Assembly: GCA_025800105.1 (NCBI GenBank)
Contig: JAOXSG010000102.1
Location: forward strand, 1-60,310
Direction of reading: 5' to 3'
Source: Cohaesibacter sp.
Lineage (GTDB): Bacteria; Pseudomonadota; Alphaproteobacteria; Rhizobiales; Cohaesibacteraceae
Length of the DNA stretch: 60,310 nt
The position numbers were made by a program, and so were the translations under genes. A model generated the notes under the pieces. The model had not been told where the DNA came from. It saw only the letters and a program-made list of their open reading frames with translations, and ran no database searches. Shown one piece after another: positions 1 to 10,181 of this stretch; position 1 is the first letter of the stretch; every line of letters starts with the position of its first letter.

Positions 1-1452
1 AATGTTAAGCGTATTGGCCGTGGTGATGAACATGACATTGGACAGATCATATTCCACTTCCAGATAGTGATCCATGAATGCATGATTCTGCTCTGGATCA
101 AGTACTTCCAACAAAGCGGAAGACGGATCGCCACGGAAATCCATGCCCATCTTGTCGATCTCATCCAGCAAGAAAAGCGGATTGGCCTTCTTGGCCTTTT
201 TCATCGATTGTACAACCTTGCCCGGCATAGAACCAATATAGGTCCGGCGATGACCACGAATCTCGGCCTCATCGCGCACACCACCAAGCGCCATACGCAC
301 AAATTCACGCCCTGTTGCCTTGGCAATCGACTTACCCAGCGAAGTTTTACCAACGCCCGGAGGGCCAACCAGGCACAGGATCGGACCTTTGAGCTTATTA
401 GTACGCTTTTGGACCGCAAGATATTCAATAATACGTTCCTTGACCTTTTCCAGACCATAATGATCTGTATCCAGAACATCTTCAGCCTTTTCCAAATCAA
501 TTTTAACGCGAGATTTCTTGCCCCAAGGGATACCGATCAACCAATCCAGATAATTGCGCACAACGGTTGCTTCCGCTGACATCGGGCTCATTTGCTTGAG
601 CTTTTTCAGCTCCGCATCGGCCTTTTCACGCGCTTCCTTGGAGAGCTTGGTTTTCTCAATGGCCTGCTCCAGCTCGCGAATCTCATCGCCGCCTTCTTCA
701 GAATCACCCAATTCCTTCTGAATGGCCTTCATCTGCTCATTGAGATAATATTCGCGCTGGGTTTTCTCCATCTGGCGTTTGACGCGCGTACGGATGCGCT
801 TTTCGACCTGAAGAACAGAAATTTCGCTCTCCATCAGGCCCAAAACCTGCTCCAGACGCTCCACAACGCTGGCAATGCCCAGAATTTCCTGCTTTTCCTG
901 AATTTTGATCGCCAAATGAGAGGCAACCGTGTCAGCAAGCTTGGAATAATCCTCGATTTGGGACACAGCCCCAATCACTTCCGGTGAAACTTTCTTGTTC
1001 AGTTTCACATAATTCTCAAATTCTGTCGCAACAGAGCGGGCCAAAGCTTCCACTTCAACCTTGTCGCCATCTTCTTCTGGCAAAATGGTCGCGCTGGCTT
1101 CGAATAGATCTTCGCGATCTGAAAAAGCATCAAGCGAGGCGCGGTCCAGACCTTCCACCAACACCTTGACCGTACCATCAGGCAATTTCAGCAATTGCAG
1201 AACGGTTGCAAGGGTGCCGATCTTATAAATATCCTGCGGGGCAGGATCATCGTCACCGGCATTTTTTTGTGTGACAAGCAAAACCTGCTTGTCCGATTGC
1301 ATCACTTCTTCCAGCGCCCGAATTGACTTTTCGCGCCCGACAAAAAGCGGCACAATCATATGAGGAAAGACAACAATGTCCCGAAGGGGCAGGACAGGAT
1401 ACATGATACCAGCTGTTGGATCTCCATCACTGATGTGGGTTCCGTCGCTCAT
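1..1452 (-). CDS. lon: ATP-dependent Lon protease (C-terminal part beyond the window edge)
   Basis: Lon is a homo-hexameric cytoplasmic AAA+ serine protease that degrades misfolded and regulatory proteins. The first 484 codons are present. The N-terminal substrate-binding domain starts with a [14 protein letters not shown]-type segment. Walker A (GPPGVGKT) lies near residues 363-370, Walker B (FLLDEIDKM) follows, and the last visible residues are the [12 protein letters not shown] stretch of the AAA module. The Ser-Lys protease domain lies outside the window, so catalytic integrity cannot be judged. The ATG at 1452 follows a GTAGGAA ribosome site. The gene lies downstream of clpX on the same strand, separated by a terminator and what looks like a heat-shock promoter, so it is probably its own transcription unit. 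Identity is certain from family motifs. Confidence 0.97.
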   Translation of the reverse strand, partial: MSDGTHISDGDPTAGIMYPVLPLRDIVVFPHMIVPLFVGREKSIRALEEVMQSDKQVLLVTQKNAGDDDPAPQDIYKIGTLATVLQLLKLPDGTVKVLVEGLDRASLDAFSDREDLFEASATILPEEDGDKVEVEALARSVATEFENYVKLNKKVSPEVIGAVSQIEDYSKLADTVASHLAIKIQEKQEILGIASVVERLEQVLGLMESEISVLQVEKRIRTRVKRQMEKTQREYYLNEQMKAIQKELGDSEEGGDEIRELEQAIEKTKLSKEAREKADAELKKLKQMSPMSAEATVVRNYLDWLIGIPWGKKSRVKIDLEKAEDVLDTDHYGLEKVKERIIEYLAVQKRTNKLKGPILCLVGPPGVGKTSLGKSIAKATGREFVRMALGGVRDEAEIRGHRRTYIGSMPGKVVQSMKKAKKANPLFLLDEIDKMGMDFRGDPSSALLEVLDPEQNHAFMDHYLEVEYDLSNVMFITTANTLNI

Positions 1453-1639
1453 ATGTTCCTACCTTTCTATTTTTTCTTCTCTGCTAGAAACAAGCCAGAG
1501 ATAAGTTCCATGCGGCCATAATGGCCCGCCAGAAGCCGATACAAAATCTTTTTGCAAGAGAGCCCAAAAGATCTGACAGTGTCATCGGCAACAAGATTGC
1601 GGCAAAGACTCAAACCACTTTTCACCACGGTATCACTCT

Positions 1640-1668
1640 AGGTGGGTCTTGCCTTCATAACTTTCAAG
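1640..1668 (-). promoter_or_regulatory. Candidate RpoH (sigma-32) promoter of lon
   Basis: On the minus strand CTTGAAA (1662-1668) is followed after 15 bases by CCCACCT (1640-1646). This resembles the heat-shock consensus CTTGAAA / CCCATnT and the alphaproteobacterial CTTG-N17/18-CYTAT form. It would give a leader of about 180 bases. lon is a classical RpoH target. The -10 half is imperfect, so this is an inference. Confidence 0.45.
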
Positions 1669-1692
1669 GCACTCCACAATACAATCGCATGA

Positions 1693-1719
1693 ATGTGAAT
1701 AAGAGCTGATTATTCACAT
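1693..1719. repeat. Perfect 10+10 bp inverted repeat upstream of lon promoter
   Basis: ATGTGAATAA (1693-1702) and its exact reverse complement TTATTCACAT (1710-1719) flank a 7-base spacer. It sits about 25 bp upstream of the candidate lon -35 element and downstream of the clpX terminator, where an activator or repressor site would be expected. No T-run follows it on either strand, so it is not a terminator. Confidence 0.6.
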
Positions 1720-1767
1720 GAAGCGAGGCTCAGGGCTGTTAAGAATCACAACCCCATTATAGGCGAC

Positions 1768-1791
1768 AAAAAAGGCGACCCTAAGGCCGCC
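1768..1791 (-). terminator. Rho-independent terminator of clpX
   Basis: On the minus strand GGCGGCC, a TTAG loop and GGTCGCC (one G-T pair) form a 7-bp stem followed directly by six T. It lies about 30 bases after the clpX stop codon. Confidence 0.85.
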
Positions 1792-1820
1792 TCTTTCAAA
1801 TTCCATACAGAGATCAGCCA

Positions 1821-3089
1821 TTAAGCCGAGGTTGATTCCGCTTCATTTTGAATATCGCTATAGATATAGAGCGGTCTTGCTTCTCCCTTGACGACATCGC
1901 CAGAGATAACAACCTCTTCCACACCGTCCATTCCGGGCAGCTCATACATGGTATCCAGCAGGATGCCTTCGAGAATGGACCGCAAACCACGGGCGCCGGT
2001 TTTACGTTCAATCGCCTTGGCGGCAATGGCACGCAAAGCATCCTCGTGGAATGTCAAACGCACCCCTTCCATCTCAAACAGCATCTGATACTGCTTGACC
2101 AGAGCATTTTTAGGCTCGGACAGAATGGTAATCAGCGCATCTTCATCCAGATCTTCCAGCGTTGCCAGAACAGGCAAACGACCGACAAATTCTGGAATCA
2201 GACCAAATTTTAGCAGATCTTCCGGCTCCAGTTCCTTGAACAATTCACCAGTGCCACGCTCATCAGGGTCTTCCACCTTGGCAGAGAAGCCAATCGAGGT
2301 ATCCATACCGCGTGCAGAGATAATCTTGTCCAGACCTGCAAATGCACCACCACAGATGAACAGGATATTGGCAGTATCAACCTGTAAAAATTCCTGCTGT
2401 GGATGCTTGCGCCCGCCTTGTGGCGGAACAGAGGCAACCGTGCCTTCCATGATCTTGAGCAATGCTTGCTGCACACCCTCACCGGATACATCACGGGTGA
2501 TGGATGGATTGTCAGATTTACGAGAGATTTTGTCGATCTCATCGATATAGACAATACCGCGTTGGGCCTGCTCAACATTATAATCGGCAGCCTGCAACAG
2601 CTTTAGAATGATATTCTCGACATCTTCACCAACATAGCCCGCTTCCGTCAAAGTGGTCGCATCAGCCATGGTGAAAGGCACATCAATGATGCGTGCCAGC
2701 GTCTGGGCAAGAAGCGTCTTACCGCAACCGGTTGGTCCAATCAGCATAATATTGGATTTTGCCAGTTCGATGTCGGCATTTTTCTTGCCATGGGCAAGAC
2801 GTTTATAATGGTTATGTACCGCAACAGAGAGCACGCGCTTGGCCTGTCCCTGACCGATGACATAATCATCCAGAACTTCGCAAATCTCTTGTGGCGTTGG
2901 AATACCATCTTTGGATTTCACCAAGGAGGATTTATTTTCCTCGCGGATGATATCCATGCACAATTCAACACATTCATCACAGATGAAAACAGTTGGACCT
3001 GCGATCAGCTTGCGCACTTCATGCTGGCTCTTACCACAAAAGGAGCAGTACAGCGTATTCTTGTTATCGCCACCACCGGCCTTACTCAT
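1821..3089 (-). CDS. clpX: ATP-dependent Clp protease ATP-binding subunit ClpX
   Basis: ClpX is a hexameric AAA+ unfoldase that feeds substrates into ClpP and remodels proteins on its own. At 422 residues it is of normal length. The N-terminal C4 zinc-binding domain has Cys15, Cys18, Cys37 and Cys40. Walker A is GPTGCGKT at 118-125, followed by a YIDEIDKI Walker B and the IGF loop that docks onto ClpP. The start is the ATG at 3089. The gene follows clpP on the same strand with a gap of about 290 bases, long enough for its own promoter. It ends in a clear terminator, which separates it from lon. Confidence 0.98.
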   Translation of the reverse strand: MSKAGGGDNKNTLYCSFCGKSQHEVRKLIAGPTVFICDECVELCMDIIREENKSSLVKSKDGIPTPQEICEVLDDYVIGQGQAKRVLSVAVHNHYKRLAHGKKNADIELAKSNIMLIGPTGCGKTLLAQTLARIIDVPFTMADATTLTEAGYVGEDVENIILKLLQAADYNVEQAQRGIVYIDEIDKISRKSDNPSITRDVSGEGVQQALLKIMEGTVASVPPQGGRKHPQQEFLQVDTANILFICGGAFAGLDKIISARGMDTSIGFSAKVEDPDERGTGELFKELEPEDLLKFGLIPEFVGRLPVLATLEDLDEDALITILSEPKNALVKQYQMLFEMEGVRLTFHEDALRAIAAKAIERKTGARGLRSILEGILLDTMYELPGMDGVEEVVISGDVVKGEARPLYIYSDIQNEAESTSA

Positions 3090-3142
3090 GTAATTGCCTC
3101 TTTTCGGTTATCACTCGGGCAAAAGCCCCTTACCAGTCTCAG

Positions 3143-3169
3143 TTTATGGTGCCTGACAAACACTGCAAG
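3143..3169 (-). promoter_or_regulatory. Possible RpoH-like promoter of clpX
   Basis: On the minus strand CTTGCAG (3163-3169) and CCATAAA (3143-3149) are 13 bases apart, about 55 bases before the clpX ATG. The match to the heat-shock consensus is partial, so this is a weak candidate. Confidence 0.25.
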
Positions 3170-3380
3170 CAAAACCAGACCCTAAAATCGGCATCAAGCG
3201 TATTATTTTGCTACAAACATACGCTCGATACCCGGTTCTTGTATTCTGTAAGCTTGGCCATCAAATCTTCAATATTCGCTTAACAGCAACAATTTCTGGC
3301 CAGCTTCCCCAGAATGGGACGCCTTTTTCGGGCATCAGGCTTAATCAAACTTTGCCAAACTTGCAAGGCAAAGCAAGATA

Positions 3381-4037
3381 TTAGCCTTTGTCTTTCTCTT
3401 CGTCAGACTTGGACGCATCTTCCGCCAAAGTATCACGATTTTCAACCACGCGATCCACCAGACCCCAGTCTTTGGCCTCGCTCGCAGTCATGAAATGGTC
3501 ACGATCCAGTGTCTTTTCAACCGTGTCATAATCCTGATCGCAATGCTTGACATAGACTTCGTTCAAGCGGCGCTTCATTTTCAGAATATCTTCCGCATGG
3601 CGCTGGATATCAGAGGCCTGCCCCTGAAAACCGCCGGACGGCTGATGCACCATGATACGTGCATTTGGCAGAGCAAAGCGCATATCCTTGTGACCAGCAC
3701 ACAGCAACAAAGAGCCCATAGAGGCGGCCTGCCCCATGCACAGCGTTGCAACGGGCGGTTTGATGAATTGCATGGTGTCATAGATGGACATACCAGCAGT
3801 GACCACGCCACCGGGGCTGTTGATATAGAGCGAAATCTCTTTCTTTGGATTGTCTGCTTCCAAAAACAACAATTGCGCACAAATCAGGGTCGCCATGTGA
3901 TCTTCGATCGGACCCGTTACAAAAATGATCCGCTCTTTCAAAAGGCGGGAATAAATATCATACGCACGCTCACCACGGTTGGATTGCTCCACAACCATCG
4001 GCACCAGATTCATCGCAAGATCGATTGGATCCTTCAT
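3381..4037 (-). CDS. clpP: ATP-dependent Clp protease proteolytic subunit ClpP
   Basis: ClpP is the serine peptidase of the Clp complex, a double heptameric ring that works with ClpX or ClpA. The catalytic Ser106 (GQAASMGS) and His131 (MVHQPSGG) are visible, and the Asp lies in the later [13 protein letters not shown] region. At 218 residues the length is slightly above typical because of an acidic-lysine tail after residue 200. I chose the ATG at 4037 because a GAGGA ribosome site lies six bases upstream. An ATG directly before it (4040) is possible but too close to the ribosome site, and a more upstream TTG is unlikely. The gene lies between tig and clpX, all on the minus strand. Confidence 0.96.
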   Translation of the reverse strand: MKDPIDLAMNLVPMVVEQSNRGERAYDIYSRLLKERIIFVTGPIEDHMATLICAQLLFLEADNPKKEISLYINSPGGVVTAGMSIYDTMQFIKPPVATLCMGQAASMGSLLLCAGHKDMRFALPNARIMVHQPSGGFQGQASDIQRHAEDILKMKRRLNEVYVKHCDQDYDTVEKTLDRDHFMTASEAKDWGLVDRVVENRDTLAEDASKSDEEKDKG

Positions 4038-4335
4038 CATTCTTCCTCGTCGCAAGACCTGTCATCAGCAAGAAATCCTTCAATGCCAATGCGGTCCCCT
4101 CTCCATCATGCCCCGCATCCGGGAGCGCCTGCAAACCATTTTGGGATCACATGTCATCACACTTTCGCGAATCAGACTTTGCACCCCAATCATGGTCTTT
4201 TAGCATCCTGACTATAAATAATTTACTGACGAACGCTCAAAGCCGCTCTCTACGCTCAGATGAAAGCGCAAAAGCAGATCTTTTCAACAAGCGCCAAACC
4301 TGTAGAGCCAACCAAAGCAGCAAGCCCAAGACAAG

Positions 4336-4376
4336 AAAAGCGCCCCCAGCATAACTAGGGACGCTTTTGATTTTTT
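4336..4376. terminator. Terminator downstream of tig (bidirectional form)
   Basis: AAAAGCG (4336-4342) pairs with CGCTTTT (4362-4368), and a C-rich/G-rich inner stretch adds pairing. T-rich sequence follows on both strands, so it can end tig transcripts (minus) before they reach clpP. Apart from this hairpin I see nothing gene-like between clpP and tig (4041-4393). Confidence 0.75.
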
Positions 4377-4393
4377 CAACCAATCAGACGAGA

Positions 4394-5743
4394 CTATTCT
4401 TCGTCTTCGGAAACCAGCTTTTCCAACTCTTCTTTGGAAACGGTCTTGTCTTCGACTTTGACCAGCTCCAGAAGATAGTCAACAACCTTCTCTTCGAAGA
4501 TTGGCGCACGAATGGAAGCAAGCGCTTCTGCATTCTGGGTGTAATATTCAAACACCTGACGCTCTTGGCCGGGGAATTGCTGAGCACGGGTCATGATACC
4601 GCGCTGCACTTCCTCATCAGAGACCTGAATTTCGTTTTTCTCACCGATTTCAGACAGAACCAGACCCAAACGCACGCGGCGCTCTGCAATGGTCTTATAT
4701 TCTTCCTGTGCTTTTTCTTCGGTGGTGTCTTCGTCTTCAAAGGTCTTGCTGTTTTCGTTCATTTCAGCAGTCACTTGCTGCCAAATATTGTTGAACTCCT
4801 GCTCCAGCAAGGTTGGTGGAACGTCGAACTTGTGCAGCTCGTCCATTTTATCCAGCAACTGACGCTTGACGCGCTGACGGGTCATGGAACCATATTGAGA
4901 CGTGATCTGATCCTTGATGACTTCTTTCAGCTTTTCCATGGATTCGAGGCCAAGCTTGGAAGCAAATTCGTCATCCAGCTCCAGCTCACCGGCGGCCTGA
5001 ACTTCTTTGACGACAATATCAAACTCAGCGTCCTTGCCAGCCAGATGCTCTGCACCATAGTCAGCTGGGAATGTCACCTTGATGGTTTTCTCATCGCCTG
5101 CTTTGGCACCGATCAGCTGATCTTCAAAGCCGGGAATGAACTGACCAGAGCCCAGAACCAGCTGCGCATTCTCATCCGCACCGCCTTCAAAAGCTTCACC
5201 GTCAACTTTACCGAGGTAAGACATCAAAACGCGGTCTTTGTCCTCAGCAGCGCCGTCTTTGGTTTCAAACGGGCGAGAACCTTCTGCGATCATGTTGAGA
5301 CGCTCTTCAACTTCAGCTTCTTCAACTTCAACAACAGGACGCTCAATCTCAACACCGGAAACATCGGCAACTTCGATGGCTGGCAGCACTTCATAGATGA
5401 TATCGAAAACCAGATCGGTTTTCGCATCCATGATTTTGTTTGCCTCTTCTTCGTCTTCGGTCAGCTTGTATTGAGGCTGCATAGCAGCTTTCTCGCTGCG
5501 CTCTTCCAAAGAAGTGCGGGTTGTTTCACCGATCAGATCCTGAACGATTTCACCCATCAGAGCCTTGCCGTGCAACTTGCGCACATGAGATGCTGGCACT
5601 TTGCCCGGGCGGAAACCATTGATCTGGATCTGCCCTTTAATCTCTTCAATCTTGCTCACCAGACGAGCTTCAAGATCAGAAGCAGGAACAACGACATTCA
5701 ATTCGCGTTTCAGTCCTTCGGACAGGGTTTCAGTCACCTGCAT
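4394..5743 (-). CDS. tig: Trigger factor (ribosome-associated chaperone, peptidyl-prolyl isomerase)
   Basis: Trigger factor binds the ribosome exit tunnel and folds nascent chains. At 449 residues it has the family length. The ribosome-docking signature GFRPGKVP is at residues 43-50. The FKBP-type PPIase domain follows in the middle (around GAEDKDRVLMSYLG), then the long helical C-terminal arms and an acidic tail. The start is the ATG at 5743, giving MQVTETLSEG, the usual beginning of alphaproteobacterial trigger factors. Gene order tig-clpP-clpX-lon on one strand is a common bacterial arrangement that joins folding and degradation. Confidence 0.97.
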   Translation of the reverse strand: MQVTETLSEGLKRELNVVVPASDLEARLVSKIEEIKGQIQINGFRPGKVPASHVRKLHGKALMGEIVQDLIGETTRTSLEERSEKAAMQPQYKLTEDEEEANKIMDAKTDLVFDIIYEVLPAIEVADVSGVEIERPVVEVEEAEVEERLNMIAEGSRPFETKDGAAEDKDRVLMSYLGKVDGEAFEGGADENAQLVLGSGQFIPGFEDQLIGAKAGDEKTIKVTFPADYGAEHLAGKDAEFDIVVKEVQAAGELELDDEFASKLGLESMEKLKEVIKDQITSQYGSMTRQRVKRQLLDKMDELHKFDVPPTLLEQEFNNIWQQVTAEMNENSKTFEDEDTTEEKAQEEYKTIAERRVRLGLVLSEIGEKNEIQVSDEEVQRGIMTRAQQFPGQERQVFEYYTQNAEALASIRAPIFEEKVVDYLLELVKVEDKTVSKEELEKLVSEDEE

Positions 5744-5909
5744 ATCAATCTGCTTTCGTAGTTTAGATCAAAATTCATCATGGGGAAGGTCGTAATAAGA
5801 CACATCGCCCTTCATTTGCTGATTCACCTGTCGCCCAACAAAGAGAGGCCGCCATAGCAGCCAAACTTCTTTTCAGCCACCCCCGAACCAACAAAGCAAG
5901 GGAGAGATT

Positions 5910-5994
<85 letters not shown>

Positions 5995-6207
5995 ACATTC
6001 GGCGCCCAGCGCCAGCAAATCGAGCGGGGCCTCTATAGCAACAGCTTTTCAAAAGCGCAAAGACATTTTCTGCATTTGCCCCCAATTCCCCACACATATA
6101 AGAGAATTTGGCAAAAAAGTCACTTTTTCCACGACTCAAATTGAAGAATAGTGCCAATTTTGACCAATCGTGAAGGCCCAAGAGCGAATACCAAACTATG
6201 TATCAAA

Positions 6208-6239
6208 ACACTCTATGCAAATAATTTTGCATAGAGTGT
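6208..6239 (-). terminator. 14-bp perfect hairpin overlapping the end of nnrD
   Basis: Two exact 14-base arms (6208-6221 and 6226-6239) flank a 4-base loop. On the minus strand the stem is followed by TTTTG, so it can work as a terminator. The stop codon and last codons of the NAD(P)HX repair gene lie inside the hairpin. Confidence 0.7.
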
Positions 6240-7784
6240 AGGCAGGCAATCGGGCAAATCCTCGGAGATTAGACCGGCACCGAGCAATTTTCCCGCTTCC
6301 ATATGCAGCCAGACAGCGGCGCAGGCCGCTTCAAAGGGGACCATCCCCTGCCCGGCAAGCCCGGCGACAAGTCCGGCCAAGACATCGCCACTTCCCGCTG
6401 TGGCCAGATAAGGCACGCCGTTTGATTGCACCACCGCCAAACCATCGGGATTGGCGATCACACTATCAGCGCCTTTTAAAATGATGATAGCGCCACTGCG
6501 CCGGGCAGCCTCTATGGCGCAGGAAATTTTTGATCCTCCCTTTTGAGCCCGCAAGCGATGGGACAAATCAGGAAAGAGCCGTGCAAATTCTCCTTCATGG
6601 GGCGTGAGGATCAATTGCCCATTTTGCGCTGGCAGGCTCGTGCGCAAGACCTCTAACCCAGCTTCTCCCCGCTCTGCCATGAGCGTCAAAGCATCGGCAT
6701 CGAGCACCACAATGCCATCTTGTTTGAGCGCTTGTGAAACCAGACGGCTATGTTCTTCATCCAATCCCATGCCGGGGCCCAACAAGAGAGCATCATAATT
6801 GCGGGCTGATAAAATGGCTTCGAACGGCATAAACTCCGAAATTGGCTCCACCATCACCGATGTCACCTGCGCCGCAACCACGGCTGCCGCATCATGAGGC
6901 GGAGCCAGCGTCACCAGACCCGCTCCAGAGCGCAAACAGGCTCTTGCGGCCAAGCGCGCCGCACCAGAGGATGTTGTCCCACCACTGACAACCAGACAAT
7001 GGCCTCGATGAAATTTATGATCCGCCAGACGAAAAGGATCTATCTGCCCCAGAGGCTTGCAACATTCGGGCAAATCCGCACGCCACAAAGAAGGATCATT
7101 GATCAGGCCAGTAGACCCACACTCTTCCAAGACATCGACCTCAATCCCGATTTGTGCCAAATGCATATCGCCACAATAGGCAGCGCCGGGATAAAGCAAA
7201 TGCCCTGGCTTATGGGCAAAAAAGCTCACTGTTTTATGCGCCCGCACAGCCACACCACGCACAAGACCGCTCCCCCCTTCCACACCAGAGGGCAAATCAA
7301 CCGACAAGACGGGCAAGCCGCTCTCATTCAGCTCGTCAATCAAATCCGCCAGATCACCGGTGACGGGACGGTCCAACCCGGCCCCAAAGAGCGCATCAAT
7401 CACCAAATCGGCATCTTGCCAAAGCTTTGATGAAAGAGGATAAATTTCGTCTGCCCAATCATCGGCCGCAAGCCGCGCATCCCCAGACAAATGTTCGATC
7501 TCTGTTGAGCAGCCGACAAGCGCACTCCAACCTTCTTCTTCCAACAGGCGCGCTGCGACAAAACCATCGCCACCATTGTTGCCCGGCCCACATAAAATAC
7601 AGACCATCCCGGCAGCAGAAGAGCCGGTTTGCTCCTCCAGTAAATCCTGCGCAGCAACAGCAACCGCCTCTCCCGCTTTTTCCATCAAATCATAACCGGG
7701 AATGCCACCTTCAATGGTCAAACGATCCGCCTCGGCCATTTGTGTGGGCAGAAGAATTTCCAAAGGATCGCGCAACATGGTCAT
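6213..7784 (-). CDS. nnr: Bifunctional NAD(P)H-hydrate epimerase / ADP-dependent NAD(P)H-hydrate dehydratase
   Basis: This enzyme repairs hydrated NADH and NADPH. The N-terminal YjeF_N domain epimerises NAD(P)HX, and the C-terminal ribokinase-like domain dehydrates it using ADP. At 523 residues both domains are present. GPGNNGGDGF is at 66-75 in the epimerase domain. TPHEGE and ATAGSGDVLAG mark the nucleotide site of the dehydratase domain. The start is the ATG at 7784, four bases after GGAGGT; an in-frame ATG two codons later is the alternative. It is divergent from glnB, an arrangement I recall from other Hyphomicrobiales. The 3' end is folded into a strong hairpin. Confidence 0.95.
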   Translation of the reverse strand: MTMLRDPLEILLPTQMAEADRLTIEGGIPGYDLMEKAGEAVAVAAQDLLEEQTGSSAAGMVCILCGPGNNGGDGFVAARLLEEEGWSALVGCSTEIEHLSGDARLAADDWADEIYPLSSKLWQDADLVIDALFGAGLDRPVTGDLADLIDELNESGLPVLSVDLPSGVEGGSGLVRGVAVRAHKTVSFFAHKPGHLLYPGAAYCGDMHLAQIGIEVDVLEECGSTGLINDPSLWRADLPECCKPLGQIDPFRLADHKFHRGHCLVVSGGTTSSGAARLAARACLRSGAGLVTLAPPHDAAAVVAAQVTSVMVEPISEFMPFEAILSARNYDALLLGPGMGLDEEHSRLVSQALKQDGIVVLDADALTLMAERGEAGLEVLRTSLPAQNGQLILTPHEGEFARLFPDLSHRLRAQKGGSKISCAIEAARRSGAIIILKGADSVIANPDGLAVVQSNGVPYLATAGSGDVLAGLVAGLAGQGMVPFEAACAAVWLHMEAGKLLGAGLISEDLPDCLPTLYAKLFA

Positions 7785-8059
7785 TCTGACCTCCGTGATG
7801 TGACAAGAGAGCTTTTCAAAGACTGTTCACCAGATAAAAGGATAGCAAACCCTGATCAACAAAATAGCATTTTGAAAGACTATCCACCGACAGATCACCA
7901 TTCCATGAATGGCAAAATATGAGGAAGAAAATATCAATTGCCTATTTTTTATGCATTTGCTTATTTTTGCACCACAAGCTTTCCCCATTTTGCCTGATAA
8001 TTCGACCTTCTGGCACTGGTTTACCCGAAAAAACTCTGCTTTTATGTGCCCGAATTGAG

Positions 8060-8076
8060 TTGGTAACAAGCTTGCA
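8060..8076 (+). promoter_or_regulatory. Candidate sigma-54 (RpoN) promoter of glnB-glnA
   Basis: TTGG (8060-8063) and TTGCA (8072-8076) place the invariant GG and GC ten bases apart, the hallmark of -24/-12 promoters. The expected start of transcription is near 8087, about 110 bases before glnB. glnB promoters of this type, controlled by NtrC, are known in related bacteria. I could not point to a convincing NtrC site in the 7785-8060 stretch, which otherwise holds nothing gene-like. Confidence 0.55.
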
Positions 8077-8108
8077 CAAAATTTCATCGTTCAGAATGAC
8101 GGATGTAA

Positions 8109-8537
<429 letters not shown>

Positions 8538-8696
8538 GCTCGATAGACCAAATAATAGACATTCGGCCAAAATCATCAATCGCCAGATAGCAATCTGGAC
8601 AAGTCGATCAGGCCAACCATAAAAGCGAAATCTGTCTTCTGATTTTCTGGCAAAGGCCCACAAAACAGGCGACCTCAGCAGTAAAGGAATAGTGGA

Positions 8697-10106
8697 ATGA
8701 CCACCGTAGCTGACGTAATCAAGATGATTGCTGACAACGACATCAAATATGTCGACCTGCGCTTCACCGACCCACGCGGCAAGTGGCAGCATGTCACCAT
8801 TGATGCTGATTTCTGCGACGAAGATTTCTTCGCCGACGGCATGATGTTTGACGGCTCCTCCATTGAAGGCTGGAAAGCCATCAATGATTCTGACATGGTT
8901 ATGATGCCAGATCCTTCGACCGCTGTGATGGATCCTTTCTTTGCCCAGTCTACCCTGATCATGACATGTGACATTCTTGAGCCATCCACTGGCGAAGGTT
9001 ATGGTCGCGATCCACGCATGACCGCGAAAAAGGCTGTTGCTTACCTGCAATCCACCGGTATCGGCGACACCATCTATTTCGGCCCGGAAGCAGAATTTTT
9101 CGTCTTTGACGATGTGCGCTTCTCTGCTGATCCCTATAAGACCGGTTTTGAAGTGGATTGCGGCGAGCTTCCAACCAACACCGATGCAGAATATGAAGCA
9201 GGCAATCTGGGTCACCGTCCACGCATGAAAGGTGGCTATTTCCCGGTTCCTCCGATTGATTCCGGTCAGGATTTCCGCGGCGAAATGCTTGCTGTGATGA
9301 AAGAAATGGGCGTGAAAGTTGAAAAGCACCACCACGAAGTGGCCGCTGCCCAGCACGAGCTTTGCATCCAGTTTGAAGATCTGGTGACTATGGCTGACAA
9401 ACAGCAGATCTACAAATATGTTGTGCATCAGGTTGCCAATGCCTATGGCAAGACCGCGACCTTCATGCCAAAGCCGGTTTATGGCGACAACGGCACCGGC
9501 ATGCACTGCCATATGTCCATCTGGAAAGATGGTGAGCCAACCTTTGCAGGCAACCAATATGCAGATCTGTCAGAAAATGCCCTTTATTATATCGGCGGCA
9601 TTCTGAAGCACGCAAAAGCGGTCAACGCCTTCACCAACCCGTCAACCAACTCTTATAAGCGTCTGGTTCCCGGTTTTGAAGCGCCTGTTCTGCTGGCTTA
9701 TTCTGCGCGCAACCGCTCTGCCTCTTGCCGTATTCCATACTCCACCTCTCCAAAGGCAAAACGTATGGAAATCCGCTTCCCTGATCCTGCTGCCAACCCA
9801 TATCTGGCCTTCACCGCCCTGATGATGGCTGGCCTTGATGGCATCAAGAACAAGATCCATCCTGGCGATCCAATGGACAAAAACCTCTATGATCTGCCAG
9901 CAGAAGAGCTGAAAGACATTCCAACTGTTGCAGGCTCCTTGCGTGAAGCTCTGGATGCTCTGGATGCAGACCGTGACTTCCTGAAAGCCGGTGGCGTGTT
10001 TGATGATGACCAGATCGATGCCTATATCGAATTGAAAATGGAAGAAGTCATCAAACTTGAGCATACTCCGCATCCGATTGAGTTTGACATGTATTATTCT
10101 GTCTAA
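8697..10106 (+). CDS. glnA: Glutamine synthetase, type I
   Basis: The enzyme makes glutamine from glutamate, ammonia and ATP and works as a cytoplasmic dodecamer. At 469 residues it matches GSI-beta enzymes. The signatures FDGSSIEGW (51-59), the ATP-binding NGTGMHCH (265-272) and [13 protein letters not shown] are present. Tyr398 in DKNLYDLP is the adenylylation site used by GlnE, so activity should be covalently regulated. The start ATG follows AAAGGA. The gene follows glnB and ends in a strong terminator. Confidence 0.98.
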   Translation: MTTVADVIKMIADNDIKYVDLRFTDPRGKWQHVTIDADFCDEDFFADGMMFDGSSIEGWKAINDSDMVMMPDPSTAVMDPFFAQSTLIMTCDILEPSTGEGYGRDPRMTAKKAVAYLQSTGIGDTIYFGPEAEFFVFDDVRFSADPYKTGFEVDCGELPTNTDAEYEAGNLGHRPRMKGGYFPVPPIDSGQDFRGEMLAVMKEMGVKVEKHHHEVAAAQHELCIQFEDLVTMADKQQIYKYVVHQVANAYGKTATFMPKPVYGDNGTGMHCHMSIWKDGEPTFAGNQYADLSENALYYIGGILKHAKAVNAFTNPSTNSYKRLVPGFEAPVLLAYSARNRSASCRIPYSTSPKAKRMEIRFPDPAANPYLAFTALMMAGLDGIKNKIHPGDPMDKNLYDLPAEELKDIPTVAGSLREALDALDADRDFLKAGGVFDDDQIDAYIELKMEEVIKLEHTPHPIEFDMYYSV

Positions 10107-10135
10107 TCATCAAGACAGACCAAATAGACCAATCG

Positions 10136-10163
10136 AAAAGGGCCGGTTTACCGGCCCTTTTTT
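10136..10163 (+). terminator. Rho-independent terminator of glnA
   Basis: GGGCCGG (10140-10146), a TTTA loop and CCGGCCC (10151-10157) are followed by six T. The upstream AAAA extends the stem and gives the reverse strand a T-run, so the facing histidine phosphatase gene may share it. Confidence 0.9.
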
Positions 10164-10181
10164 CATGCGATGATGGCTTGC

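Noticed and set aside
1521-1709. 62-codon plus-strand frame in the clpX-lon gap
   Set aside because: It runs through the lon promoter and palindrome in the opposite direction and has no ribosome site or similarity.
4367-5761. Long plus-strand open frame (464 codons)
   Set aside because: It is antisense to tig over its whole length, and the translation is Phe/Leu/His-rich without any domain, as expected for the shadow of a real gene.
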